Below, in pieces: positions 44,901 through 58,200 of a stretch of 64,000 nt of DNA; the first letter of the stretch is position 1; each line of letters begins with the position of its first letter. Position numbers and translations under genes: made by a program. Location of the stretch: the NCBI RefSeq assembly GCF_019175285.1, contig NC_056527.1, forward strand, positions 123,814,112 through 123,878,111, written 5' to 3'. The notes under the pieces are model-generated. The model ran no database searches. It worked only from the letters and a program-made list of their open reading frames with translations, and was not told the origin of the DNA. Origin of the DNA: Sceloporus undulatus. Taxonomy: Eukaryota; Chordata; Lepidosauria; Squamata; Phrynosomatidae.

Positions 44901-47900
44901 AGCAACAGTATGTGAATTTTATCTGTATCCAACATCTTTAGCTCAGCTTTTCTAGCAGAAAGCTCAGAAGCTAGCTTAGTACTTTTACTGTTTTCATGCT
45001 GCCTAGATAAGGAATCAGTTTTGAGTTATTCATTCTGGTATCTGTTTTTCCTCTGTGGTGTTTTTGGTATATGTTGATTCACTTATAAAACTACCTCTGC
45101 AAACAGTGTTTAATGCATCCTATTGTTTATATTTGGGTGAGCATTATCTATGAAGTAATTGGTGATATCATCTTGGAGATATATTGGTTAGCAAACAAGC
45201 TTGTATTTAATCTCCCCATATGTGCTGTGTTTTCTGCACAGTTTAGTAAGAGTGGAGCATGGTGCGATATCCATGGTGCTGCTGTGGAAATGTTCTCCAC
45301 CTGTGCATATATAGAGGGAGAGGCCAAAATGTGGTCTATTTGGGGATATGTATTAAATCGCACTGAGGAATAAGTCAGCTATATAATCTCTGTCTAGCAG
45401 GTGTTTTCCCCTCCAGACATGAACCAAATGGTGCGAGATCAGCCCACACAGTTCAAACTGCTGCTTAACCCGTTCTGAAAATGCTGCAATTCTGTCTCGA
45501 CTGATGTTAGAATCACTCCCTCGGCAGCAATACCCCTCTGCAAAATCCTCTGTCTGCGAGAACATATAAATAAAAAACCATTTTTGACTCTGCGTAGGAG
45601 CAAAATAGCTGCTCTTTACTCATGTACCATATATACTTGACTATAAATCAACCTCATTTATAGTTTTTGGGGCCAAAATTATGGATTTTGGTATGATCCG
45701 TGGATAAGTCGAGGGTAAAAGTTAGGGGCATGTAATGAAGGATGTAAAGGATGAAGCAAAAGGAAACAATGCCAAAAAGCTTGCAAAATTCCAACAGACA
45801 TAACTATTTGTGCTCATACAAAAGGCTGGATGGATGCAAGAGTAGAAGGGAGTCAGTGCTTCCAGGGCAGATTAAACTCTTGCCTTTCGCCAGGAGATGG
45901 ATGGAGTTATATGTGTGTGTGATTTAAAGTACAGTACTTACATTGACCCATGGATAAGTTGACTCAGGACTTATACATGAGCATATACAATAAATTGCCC
46001 ATCTGGACCCCAGTTTCTTCCAAAGGTAAGCCCATGGCCAGAAGGCTCACTCTTCCTCTTGCCTTGGATGAGCTACTTATGCAGAACTGTTTGCCCAAGC
46101 AACTATGAGATAATATATTCTGGTCGGATCTGCACCTATGGGTCTCCTGTAATGTCAGGACCGTAAGATTTAATTAACAGTAACTGTTAAATCGTAAACA
46201 GTATTATGAACAGCATGCAGGAGTGGTCCATGATGACACTGATCTAAACAAACATGTCCAGCAGAAAATTGGTCCAAAACACACTGCAGACATAATCCAA
46301 TTTGACACTGCTTTAACTGGCCTGGCTCAGGGCTAGGGCATCCTGGAATTTGTAGTTCGTTGTGGCACCAGAGCTCACTGACAGAGAAGACTAAATGTCT
46401 CACAAAACTACAGTTCCCTAGCATTGAGCCACAGCAGTTAAAGCAGTGTCAAACTGGATTATTTCTGTAGTGTGTTTTGGCACTATAACTAAGAACATAA
46501 TCAGTCCAACGTTAGGAAGACCCTCCCAGTTATTGGGGGTCTTGTTGCCTGACCTACTGGTCAGCTACCCTCAGAGGATGGCGAGGGGGGATTAAATTAT
46601 ATCTAGTTTTGAAGAGCCACACAATCATTTTCAATGCCTCAGGATTACCCAATATAGGAGTAATAAAGTGCTTGCAACTGCACACTCTTCCTCTTCTTTT
46701 TCATTGAAGCTACTTCCCATCTGGGGTCACATTCCTTGATGTTACTTCTCTTCTCAAACTCTTTAGAGTAGAGGGTAGAATATCCAAACCTTCACATATT
46801 GTCATTATCTGTCATGCAGAAGCCATTGTCAAGGTTTTTGGTATTATGAATTTGAGCCCCCCCCCCCCCAATTAATAGTGAATGCCTTTTTATACAAAGT
46901 TGCTGAGTGAATGGATGGAGTTCTTTGTGGCCTTTAAGATCATCAGAGACATCCTAGTATACTTTCATGTCCACATCCTCATATTGTAGATCTGGCAAAG
47001 CATTAAGCATTTTCAGAACCTGCATTTTATGAGGATATCTTGCAGATCACACAATCACATTTCTTGCTCTGTCTTGCTGTCATGGCTGAAGCTCTGTACT
47101 CAGTGATCTATGCACGTGCTCTAGTTCTTCTTTTGCTAGTCTCAGATCAGGGCCAATTTGGGTAAGCCATGCTACAATCAACTGGCCAACATTTCCATTA
47201 TTCTTCCTCCCCTCTAGAATTCTGCGAAAGCAGAGGTTAAGCCTGCAGCTCCTATTCTCTTGGTCCTCAGCTTACTCTCAAGTAGATCTGGACGTTTTCC
47301 AATTGCTTTAAAGGATTAAAAAAACAGTGGGAGGTCAGTAATTGGCATTTCCATCATATTGACTATGTTTACATGGCACATTAAGCGATGGTTTGTTGCA
47401 ATGTCCATGGATTCCATACAGAAAATCAAATTAGTTTACTCTCCCCATTTCTGTTCTTTTGCTTTTATAAATTGCAGCCTAGCTTAGGAAAAGAAAAGTA
47501 TTTCATCTTTGGATTTTTTATTTATTGAAAACGTTTCTACTCCTCCTATCACCCCAAAAGGCTCTCAGATTCTGCTTACGTGTCCAAAGTAAGAGCAAGA
47601 GGCTAGCATGCAAAATCTTGATAACTTCATTAAATAATTAGTAAAGGTCACGGTTCCTGTATTGAGCTACAGAAAGACTAGAGATCATCAAAAGACTACA
47701 GTGACTCACAGCTCTCTACCCCACTGAAAAGCTCTTTTTAGATGAGTTTTGTGACATCCAAATGGCTGTGTTCAGCTTACAATTAGAACTGTTAGGCTGC
47801 AGTAAAATCAAGATGATCAATTAATTAAATTGGTCTTCTTGCGTTACATGCTGACAACAAACAGGCTCAGATCCCTCCCTAGTTATGAAAGGGATCAGCT

Positions 47901-50900
47901 GTAGTAATTGTTGTAGAGCTGAATGTACACAGTGATAACGAAAACCAATGTAGCAGTGAAACTCTGTAAATGCAACGTCTGCGTTTAATAGCTTGCTTAT
48001 TTGCCTGCTGTGTATTGATAAGAATATCTATATGCCAGGTGTTCGTCTTGTCCTCTTCATTGAAAGAGCTGCCGCATTTGGGTTCTGGTCCAGTCCCTTT
48101 GGTGAGATAACTGGAGAACAAAACTGGTTGTGCCATGTTGTGTGGCCTCAGGTACAGTGAAAGATGCTGATCCATATTACCAGTGTTGGGGCAAGAGTCA
48201 CCTGCTTGCCCAGTGGTACTTCTTAAAGAAACTGAAAATCACAGTTCACTTCCAAGTGCTCACCAGAACTAGACTGTCAGCAAGAAGCAGGCCTACCATA
48301 TCTTTCAGGGAAATAAGTAATTACCATATATACTTGACTATAAGTCAACCTCCCTCATGTATAAGTCAAGAGCAAACTTGGGGGAGTGGGCTGTATTACG
48401 GATTTTGATATGACCCATGGATAAGTCGAGGGTATAACTCAGGGCCATGTAACCAAGGATCTAAAGGATGAAGCAAAGGAAAGCGATGCCAAGGAACTTG
48501 CAAAATTCCACCAGTCATAAATGTTTGTGCTCATACTATAAAGGCTGGGATGGAGAAGATCCGGAGGGGTGGGGTTCATTGCTTTTGGGACAGATTACAC
48601 TCTTGCCTTTCACTGGGAAATGGTTCCTTTTTATATATAAGAGTTAAAGAGTTAAAATTTCTAGACTTATACATGAATATATACAGTAAATGATTATGCC
48701 CCCATGGGAAAGGTTCTGCTTTGGACCAAGCAAAGCGGTATAGCTTAGCAAGGCTTGATAATGTCGACATCTCTTTAGTGAAGGAGTGTGTCATACACCT
48801 CCATGCCACATCAGCCCCTCCATGTGTCTGTGATGACAAAATTCACTGTGCAGCAGGCACTAGCTTGTTGTTATTTACTTCATATTTAGCTCTTCTGTTC
48901 AGAGCAAGAAGGAAGGCAGGCTCTTGGCTTAGGAAGTGAGCTTGTAGGAAGTAGGGCAGGGTGCTGGCTTAAAATAGACCTGAAGGCTGCCCTGTGTTTG
49001 TGATGAACTGAGCTATTTAGGTAAATCCTGGAGTCATCATGGGGGTAGAGCCACATGCTAATCTAAAGATATTAACTGGTAGACCATTACAGTAGAGGCC
49101 TTTCGTTTATCCCTGCTTTGCTTCCTACGGAAGACTTTCCAGTCCAGCAGAAGGGTTTGAGAGCTACCGGCTAGGTTTGTTAGTCAGTACAGTACTGTTA
49201 ATGGAAAAAGGTAAAAACGAAACGCCATAAAGGCACAAGATGCCACCTGATCTTGGAAGCTAAGCAGGGTCAACCCAGCTTAGTGCTTGGATGGGAGACT
49301 GCCAACCAACACCAGGTGAATTGGGTTATATTTCAGAGGAAGGAACTGGTGAAGCTACCTCTGAGTATTCCTAATTTGTAAGCCGCTTTGATAGCCTTTT
49401 GGCTGAAGAGCAGGGTATAAAAAATACATATCATTATTATTATATTATTATTATTATCTAAGGAAACCCTGTGAAATGGGCTTGCCATAAGTCGACAGGG
49501 GACTTGAAGGTGTACACACACATAGAGTGTCTTAAATAATGTATTAGGCATTTACAAAACAGCTGAAGCAAAAGGATCAGCTTGTGTAAAGACAAGCAGA
49601 AGTATTAGTGTCCTTCTGCCAGGAGAGGCTAAGAGGGTCGTCTGTATGAGGTACTATACTTTCAACAAGGTGTGAGCAAAGAGCGGTGCAGATATCCTGG
49701 AGGGGACAGGCATATTGTTTCTGTCAGAGCAGCGGTCCAGGGCTTTCATAGAGATGTGATGAAAAGGAGGAGTGGGAGGGAATTTATTGCAAGCTGAAGA
49801 TCCTGAAGGGTTCGGCAGAGGTTTGAGGGGGGAGAGGATGGATAAAATGCTACTTGTCTGTTCTTAAATTTGTTGCCATGCAGCAGGTGGGAGTGTTCTT
49901 TGTGTTGCCTTCTCCATTGCAGTCACTGAAGGGTAATAATGCCCTGACATGTCTAGTAGCTTTTTGTTTCCTCCTGGAAAGCTAAACTAGATGTTGATAT
50001 GCTCCTCCTGGTTCCAGCAATAAATGTGTGTTACCTTAAATGCTGGTTTAGTTGATAGCTTTCTCTGAAATAAATATCTTAACTTCATTCCTACTTTTCC
50101 TTTTGCATGTTCAATGTCAGATCAGACCAATGGGCTATGTAGTTCAGCATTCAGCACTCAATGGCCAGTTGGATGACTATGGGAAGCCTGCCAGTAGAAC
50201 CTGAATGCAAATGCAACTGTGCACCTTCCATCTCACATTTCCCAGCAACTGACAGGGTCATATAGCCTCTGGTACTGGGTATGATATATACAAATCCTGG
50301 CTAGTAACCATTGATAGCCCCCTCTTCCATAAATTTTATCAATTCCCTTTTGAAACCCTCCAGGCTCACATCCGTAAGGGCATCTTATGGCAGTGAATTC
50401 CACCATTGTGTAAAGAAATACTGAAACCCCTACCATTTACCCTAAGTGCATTACCTCAGGGTCTGGCATTTTGAAGTGACAGAGAAAAGCTATTTCCTAC
50501 CTGTCTACTCCTGAATATATGTACATATGTTGTCATATATCCCCTTTCTCACCTTTTCCCCCCTAAGCTAAGTGGTATAATCCTTTTTTGTAAGAGAGTT
50601 GCTTCAGTCCCTTTATGATTTTGGTTGCCCTTTTCTTCACCATTTTCAGTTCTGCTATTCCAGATGTGGTCACACCATGGATTTGTGTAAGGGCAGTATG
50701 ATGTTAGCAGTTTTATTTTCAGTTCCCCTTTTCATGACATTTGCCTTTTTCTTTTAATAGCAGCCTCATACGGGACCAACATTTAATTGTCCTATAATCT
50801 GCCATGACCCCAGGATCCCTTTCCTAGACACAGCCAGTCAGATCCTATCAGTGGATATGTGAAATTGGGTTTTATTTATTTTTCTTCATCATGCACTTGC

Positions 50901-52165
50901 TTAGATGGAATCCTATATCATACCTTAATTGCTTCTCAGAAGGAGTGATTCATTTGAGTTGTTTGCCACTTAAAGTTAGTTTACTGAGGAGCTCTTTTTG
51001 TCCTCTCTTTGACTGCTTTGATGCTCACACTGCACCAACAACATGGCTGTGGCTTTGCCAGAACCAATGTGACAAATCTTGTACATTGCAATCTATGGTG
51101 GTAAAATTCAAAGATATAGCCGTATTAGTCTGTAGAATGAGTCAGTAGAAAGATCTTGTAGCACCTTTGAGACTAACTGAAAGGAAGAAATTAGCATCAT
51201 GAACTTAAGTCTACTTCCTAAGCTGCATTGTCCAAATGCATTTGAGGAAGTAGACTTAAGTCTACAAAAGCTCATGTGTCCAACTTCTTTCTTTCAGTTA
51301 GTCTCAAAGATACTATAAGATCCCTCTGCACAATGCAATCTATGGTCAAAATTAATTGACTGGGTATACAAGCATTTTAGGGGTTAAGGATTCACTTCTT
51401 GTTCAGCTTCATTCCTTTCCTTCTGCTTTTGTTGTTGTTGTTGTTTGTTTTTGAGATCAAGGGAGATGTTGACCTTATGTGGTGCATACAAGAGGAGCTG
51501 AAGAGTTTCATGCTGTTAATGTGTCCATGTAACTGTTTATGTCAAATATGTTTGGCCACATCCCTGGTTGCACATGAAGCTTCAGCCCCACATGCTACTC
51601 TTATTGAAGCAACCAATAGTTATGTTAGGGGACCACCACTGGCTCTTCTCAGGATGATGGCGTTGAAACGCAGTGTTGGAAAGAGACCACCTGGAAAACA
51701 GTGTTCAGAATTACTAGCTTTTCAGTCCTTATCTGAGGACTCCAAGGAGTATCATGCTTGCTGTGCCAAGAAGATGAGGGGAGCTGCTTTGAGAACTCTT
51801 GGGTCTTGACTGTTTCAGAGTCAGACAGCTTCTATAGCCTGACGCACATGTCGACATTCAAGGGTAAGAGAAATTGAGACATCTGCCTTGTGTGTGCTAC
51901 ATGTCCAAAAAAAAAAAAGGTTGATAGAAGCACAGTGTGCCACTCGCTCCACAGATCTCTGCTTTCAAGGCTCGCTGGCTGGCTCCTTCCTCCTTGTCTC
52001 ACAGTTGGCACTGATCTTTGAAGTGCGTGCCACTGACTATTTCTTTGTTTAGGTTTCTTGTACAGAACAGGTCAGTCTGCGCCTTCGTGCTGGTTTGGCT
52101 TTTATGACAAGTACACTATGTGAAAAATCGTCTTCATTTAACAAGACTCCCCCCCCCCTGTTTCT

Positions 52166-52206
<41 letters not shown>

Positions 52207-55200
52207 CGGACCACCTGCTGTAAAGTCCAGAATTAAATTTGCTAATAGATGAGAGGACTTGTTTTGGGTAAACAAAAGGCCCCATGGGTTTTTATATATC
52301 TGTATCTATTAACAATCTATTATTGGGCTTGCTGTCAGCTTGCTAACCTGATGAAAGCAGGTGGTGAGTTCCCCTGCCTGCTGACATCGAGGAATCCCCT
52401 CTTGTCTTCTTTGGTTAGCTCCTTTTTATAACGTATATGCAGCTGTTTGCTGTAGGCACGAAGCCTCCTCCTGCCCCGTCCCACCAAGATTAGAGAAGTT
52501 AGAGCCGGGGAAAACATTCAGTCTTATCGGAGTGATGAAAGGAAGATGACAGGCTTGACACTGGCTGATGCGCCGTTGAATGATTGTTTTAGAGTAGCCA
52601 GTATATTTTTAACTGCCTAAAAGGTCTTGAGACCTGTGATGTCTCAAGAATTGTTTTAAAGCTATGCTTCAGGTTACTCTTGGCTGTTTCCTTGGGGCTG
52701 TTGGCTGTTTGAGACTGCAAAAAGCCTTGGCTGCGAAAACATAGGCAAGGGTGGATAGATCCCGGGAGTGATTTACTAAGAAAGCTTTGTCCAAAAATTT
52801 GTTTAAATCCATGGGATTTAATGTAGTGAAATGACATGCTACGAAACACTAAGGAGCATCGTGCAACCCTGGATGCTGTGCAGAAACTCCAGGAAATTTA
52901 TTGCATCAAAAAGCTCCCAGATGTAACCAGTTATTTATAGTCTGCCTCTTCCCCCAAAAAGTTTAAGTTGACATCCAGTTTCTCCTCCTTCACAACAACC
53001 TTGTGAGGTCAACTAAGGTGTTAATCTTAAAGGACATGGAGTAGCCCAAGGTCACCTAGACATCTTTATGGCTGAGGGAGGATTTGGAGGAGAGTTTCTC
53101 AGGCCCTGGATACACACTAAACTACTACACCATACTATACATATCAGTGCATAACCAATGTACATATATACAATTTACATATGAATCTACTAGGACTTCT
53201 AATGCAAAAGTAACAAATAGCACCAGCTGAGGGTTTCAGTTTCCTTCATGACCACTCTCCCCTACTGCCTTTGCTGCTCACCTGTCTCTCATTTCCCAAG
53301 TCTTTCCTTCTTTCTATCTTTCCCACTCTTTGTCAAACCATTTTATGTCTTTTGAGCACTTGACCTATACCTGTGCCGCAGATAAGCTGTTAGACTAAAA
53401 GAAGTGCTGTAATGTGTGCTCTTCCTCTTGTTCATACATAGCCAGCCATCTATATCCATGGATTTTTTTATCCACAGATTCAAGCATCATGGTTTGAAAA
53501 TGTTTTAAAAATATATAAATTTCAAAAAGCAAACCCTGATTTTGCTATTTTATATAAAGGGTGTTGTTTTACCACTCCACTGTATTTAATGGGACTTGAG
53601 CATCCACCGATTTTGGTATCCACAGGGGCGTCCTGGAGCCAAAACCCAGCAGATACCAAGATGCAGAATATTTGCCTCTTGTGAAAAACACTAACACCCC
53701 ATGGCTGGCTCTGGAATCTGTGCTTCCACATCTAGTTCTTCATATTGCAAAATGTGGGTTCTCCTGTTGAAGAGAGAGAACCCAAGTTGTCATAAATCAT
53801 AAAGTTGGTATTGGAATAAGTTGGAATATACACAGTCATTTGTGTATATTCTACAAATGCAAGCCCACTTCTAGGTCTGAGGGAACTCTGACCAGCTGTT
53901 TTCCTAGCAGTTCCTCTCCATGCAGAGCAATCCTCCCTTACTCAGTGAGCTGACTGGTAATGGAAAGAATAGGTTAGCTAGGACATTGCTTTGGAATCCC
54001 TCAGTCCAGCACATCTTCTTTCAGCAACAGTATAGAGTGGAAATGTCATGTCAGTTCAGGCAGGAGCATCTTCTATAATCACCTGGACAGGTGACTTTGC
54101 TGTGACCATGATCTCTCTCCCAAATGACTGTAGATGGGACCAGAGGCAGGGTGAAGGACAGAGATGGTGGCTACTGCAGTCATCTTGGCGTGAAGCTCCC
54201 TTTTCACCACTTACTTTAGTGTAAGAAAAAATCCTGACACCAGCCAGAATCAGTCCTGTGCATTTCTTCACCCCATTGCTAGCTGTAAAGAACCTATGCC
54301 TGTGTTCTTTGGAAGACATTGCCACATAATTGGTCACTTGGCCTGAGCAAGAAGCAGTTGCCAGTAGGTATTCCTTTCTTTTGGAGCCAGATAGTGGTTT
54401 GAATGTTGGCCTACGATCCTCAAGACCAGGATTCAATTCCCAGTTCGACCATGGAAACCTACTGGGTGATCTTGGGTAAGTCACACTCTCTCAGCCTCAG
54501 GGGCTGGCAATGACACCCCCCCCCCGAACAAACCTTTCCAAGACAGTCTTATGCTTGTTTCACCCTTAGGGTCACCATAAGTCAGAAATGACTTGAAAGC
54601 ACACAACCAACACACATACACACACTTGTTTGGCAAACTATTTTATTCTTTATTTTTTGTGTTTATATGCCACCTCAAGGTGATCTATATGGTGTTTGCC
54701 AGTGGTTCCCCATCCAAATATTAACCACATAACCATCTTATATTCAGGTCATACTTTTCAAGTTTGCAAAGAATACATTCCACAGCCGACACTATTTCAT
54801 TTGAGACTGTACTACGCCTGTTAAAATTTGGCTGAGGATTACTTGTTCCAGGCTCTCAGTGAGGTTCACCATCATTTTAAAAATCATTACAACCTAATGA
54901 AATTTAAAACACATTATGATGAACAGTTGAAACAATATAGTTTGTCTAAAAACCAGCACTAAAATCAAAAGTAGATGGTAAAATAATCCCTACAGCATTG
55001 ATGGAGGGCAGGGAGAACATAAGTTCATGCTAGAACCCCTTGATCCTAACCACAATGGAGGGGAAACTAATCTGTGGAGTTTAAGAAGTTGAGCCTATTC
55101 TATTCTATTTATACCCTGCCTTTCCACACACAAAAAAGGGGGGCTCAAGGCAGCTTACAAGATAAAAAGAAATACAAGTAAAAACACATGTAGCTAAAAG

Positions 55201-58200
55201 CATACAGAAAGTTCTGATCAAAGTAGTATTAAACATGTATAGAATTAAAAGCTTTTTTTTAAAAAATTGATTTAAAAGCAGAGAAGAAATGTAGTACAGC
55301 ATGCTAAGAAAATCCCTTTCCATGTAAGACAGTGAGTTCCCCAGAAATCTGCTGGAATAAAAACGTCTTTATCAGTAAAAGGACAGCAAGGAGAGAGCTA
55401 TCCTAGCCCTTGGAAGGAAGTTCCTCAGCCTTGGAGCAGCCAGAGAAAAGGTTCATTTCCACTAAACATGGCTGTGAAGGTGGTGGCATTGAAAGAAATG
55501 CCTGCCCTGGAAAACTTGGAGATCAGGCGCCTTCGGATAGTTGAGCGCCAGGCTGTATAGGTCTTTGTTGGTCATAAGCAACTCTTCAAACCGCTCAGAA
55601 AGAACCAGTGGAATTGCTGTAATGGGCTTCTTGTAACTATCCACAGTTAACAGTGTGGCTGCCGCTCTTTAGACCTGCTGACGTTCTTTAAGATCAAGAG
55701 TTAGAAATTTTGGGAGCTGAAGTCCAAAACATCTGGAGGACTAAAGCCTGGGAACCACGGCTTTAAGGGCAGCCCCATATATACATATACAGCATGGCAC
55801 ATGGATCCAGATGGGATATACCCAAGACATGTGCATTCATGGCCAAATCAGATGTGCTGAGGAATATGTGCATTTGGCCTACTAGTTATAATTTGGCAAA
55901 AGGCACTCCTGGCAGCCACTGAAATCTGAGCATCCAGGTTCAGAGATGAATCCAGGAGCCCAGCCTGTCCAGATAAAGATAGTCTGATTTGTTTTAACTT
56001 CATAAAGCATGTGAGACTAACTTCTTTTTGCTGACCAATTCTCCTCCCTTTCCCCCACCAGCCTGGAATTATAACTGAAGTTGCAAAAGCAACATGTATT
56101 TTTTCCTCTTTCCAATTAACATTCAGTTTTAAAGAATGAGGAGTATTGGGGTTTACTGCTTAGCACTCATTTGGTCTACTGTTATTTTTACTCACCAGAA
56201 ATGTGGCCTCAGGCTGCCTGTGAATGCGGGTGCATTTGTATTGAAATACAGTTTCTCCCATGCCCATTTCAGTACACACTTGAAATTGCTCATGTGCAAA
56301 ATTCCTGTTCTTTTGGAAGATACCAGTGTCCTTTAAAGTCCTCTGCAGAAGAAGGACTTGGCAGGGGATTAAGACTTTCAGCCAAGGTTATTGCTACTGG
56401 CAGGGATTATTTATACCCAGATAAAGAGCAACGGGAGGATCTTGTTTGTAGGTGGGTCTTTGCTCCAGAATCACAGCCAACTGTAGTGGCCAAGTGCCCT
56501 GCTGTTAATGTCTTCAGGTGATTTAGAAACCACAGCTGGAGAGACTCAAAGTGCAAGACATTTTTAAATGTCTGCCTTCTTCATTTCTGTACCCATAATG
56601 TCATTATTGTCACATTATTTTCCACCCTGAAGCCAAGAGAGCTAAACCAGATTTGTAAATAGCTAGTGGTTTGATTTTCTGTGGTAGGAACTACTCTGTA
56701 AATAGAGAAACTCTTCACCCAACAACTTTGGAGTGACGAAATATAAATAGATAGCCATAAATGGTGGCAGATTAGTCACTTTTGGGAACCTCGGTAGTTG
56801 CCTTGTTAATGTTTACACATCGCAAGCCAGGATCTCTGGGTTATCTAAGTTTAGCATGAATTAGCACTGAACAACCTATACATAAATGTTGGTAAAACAA
56901 ACCAGGAAACTGCAGCTCATTGTGACATCTGAATTTGGGATTGTGGTTTGCTCTTCTCAAACATCCATGTCATAACACCAGCAATAAGCCAGTGCTTGTT
57001 TTTGGTTTATGAATTGGGACTTGCTTGTGAAAGGTAGGCCAGGGTTTGACAACAGGCTTTTTGCTTCTATTTTGTTTTACTTCCTCATGTGAAGGAAGTG
57101 TGTTTCAATAGGCTGCGTTTACCAACATACTATTTATTCTCAATAAATCAAGTTAAACCAGGAATCTTAGGCCCCATACAGACAGCCAAAATAAAGCTGC
57201 TTCGAGTCACAGTGGAGGTATGGTGTTTCAATGATGCATGCGTCCTAAGAGTCCAGAAGCCGCACCAAAGCCACACTCCAGTCCGAGCGTGGCTTTGGTG
57301 CAACTTCTGGACTCTTGGGATGCATGCATCATTGAAACACCATACCTCCACTGTGACTCGAAGCAGCTTTATTTTGGCTGTCTGTAATGGGCCTTAGATT
57401 ATTTAAAAATGCTAGAGGCAAGCAGAGAGAGAGAATGAGAATGTGTGCATACCAGATCATCAATATCATGTGTAGAGTGCATTTGAACCTAACATGCATT
57501 CAAACCAAACCAAACAAAAAATCCCAAACCTAGATTATTCCCTGACATTTATCTGTTTACTGTATTGGCATATATTTCTTACTTGGCTTTCAGCTAAATA
57601 AAAATTAAAGCAGCAAAATATACACACTGCTGTTGTATTAATTGCACTAACTGACATGAGTTAAAGTTGCTGCTCTTCAGCAAATTCATTTGGAATGGAC
57701 AGCTATTGGAAGATCTCAGAAGCCCTACCCTCCTGTCTCCCCTGAAGATAGTAAAATTCCTTATGGCTTTATTAGACATTATTATGTGGTTCAGAGGGTA
57801 ACGTTTGCTTCAGAAGGTAAAGATTATTCCTGGGATAGGGGCTATAGCTATAAATACAACAGCAAATTAAACACAGGTTTGAATCTGATCAGCTTAAATG
57901 TTAAGGGTCAGACGGGGTTCAACTCATTCTTTCGCTCAGTCTGGCAGCACTAAAGAACGTAGTGTGGTTTCAAGTTCTGCTTTAGTTTCTAGCCCTTGCT
58001 AAATATTATGACAAGCTATCCTTTGAAGAACCGGCTGTTAGCAAGCACCTTGCTGGGTCTTTATCTTTGTCTGCTACTTGTAGAGCAGAGGCTTAAATCC
58101 AGTTGTTACAAATGAGTAGACCCACTGAATCAATTGCTTAATGTTGAATTAACAGTTATGTCATAAAATGTTGACTTACTGTTGAGCAACTGGTGCAGTG

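Larger units (their letters stand above)
44300..47350 (-). mobile_element. L1 LINE, minus strand, broken and with nested insertions
   Basis: Minus-strand protein pieces in 5' to 3' order of the element: ORF1 (about 47260-46880: [20 protein letters not shown], then [20 protein letters not shown], with interrupted frame); ORF2 endonuclease end (45363-45148: [15 protein letters not shown], then HHAPLLLN); linker (44935-44750: [20 protein letters not shown]); and C-terminus (44640-44340: [20 protein letters not shown]). The sequence passes from linker to C-terminus directly near 44720, so the reverse-transcriptase core is deleted. A family A MITE (46271) and a DNA element (45625) lie inside. Confidence 0.8.

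Noticed and set aside
51399-51809. 136-codon open frame starting with a leucine run
   Set aside because: The leucines come from a TTG repeat. There is no motif, promoter or splice support, and it lies deep in a repeat-rich intron.
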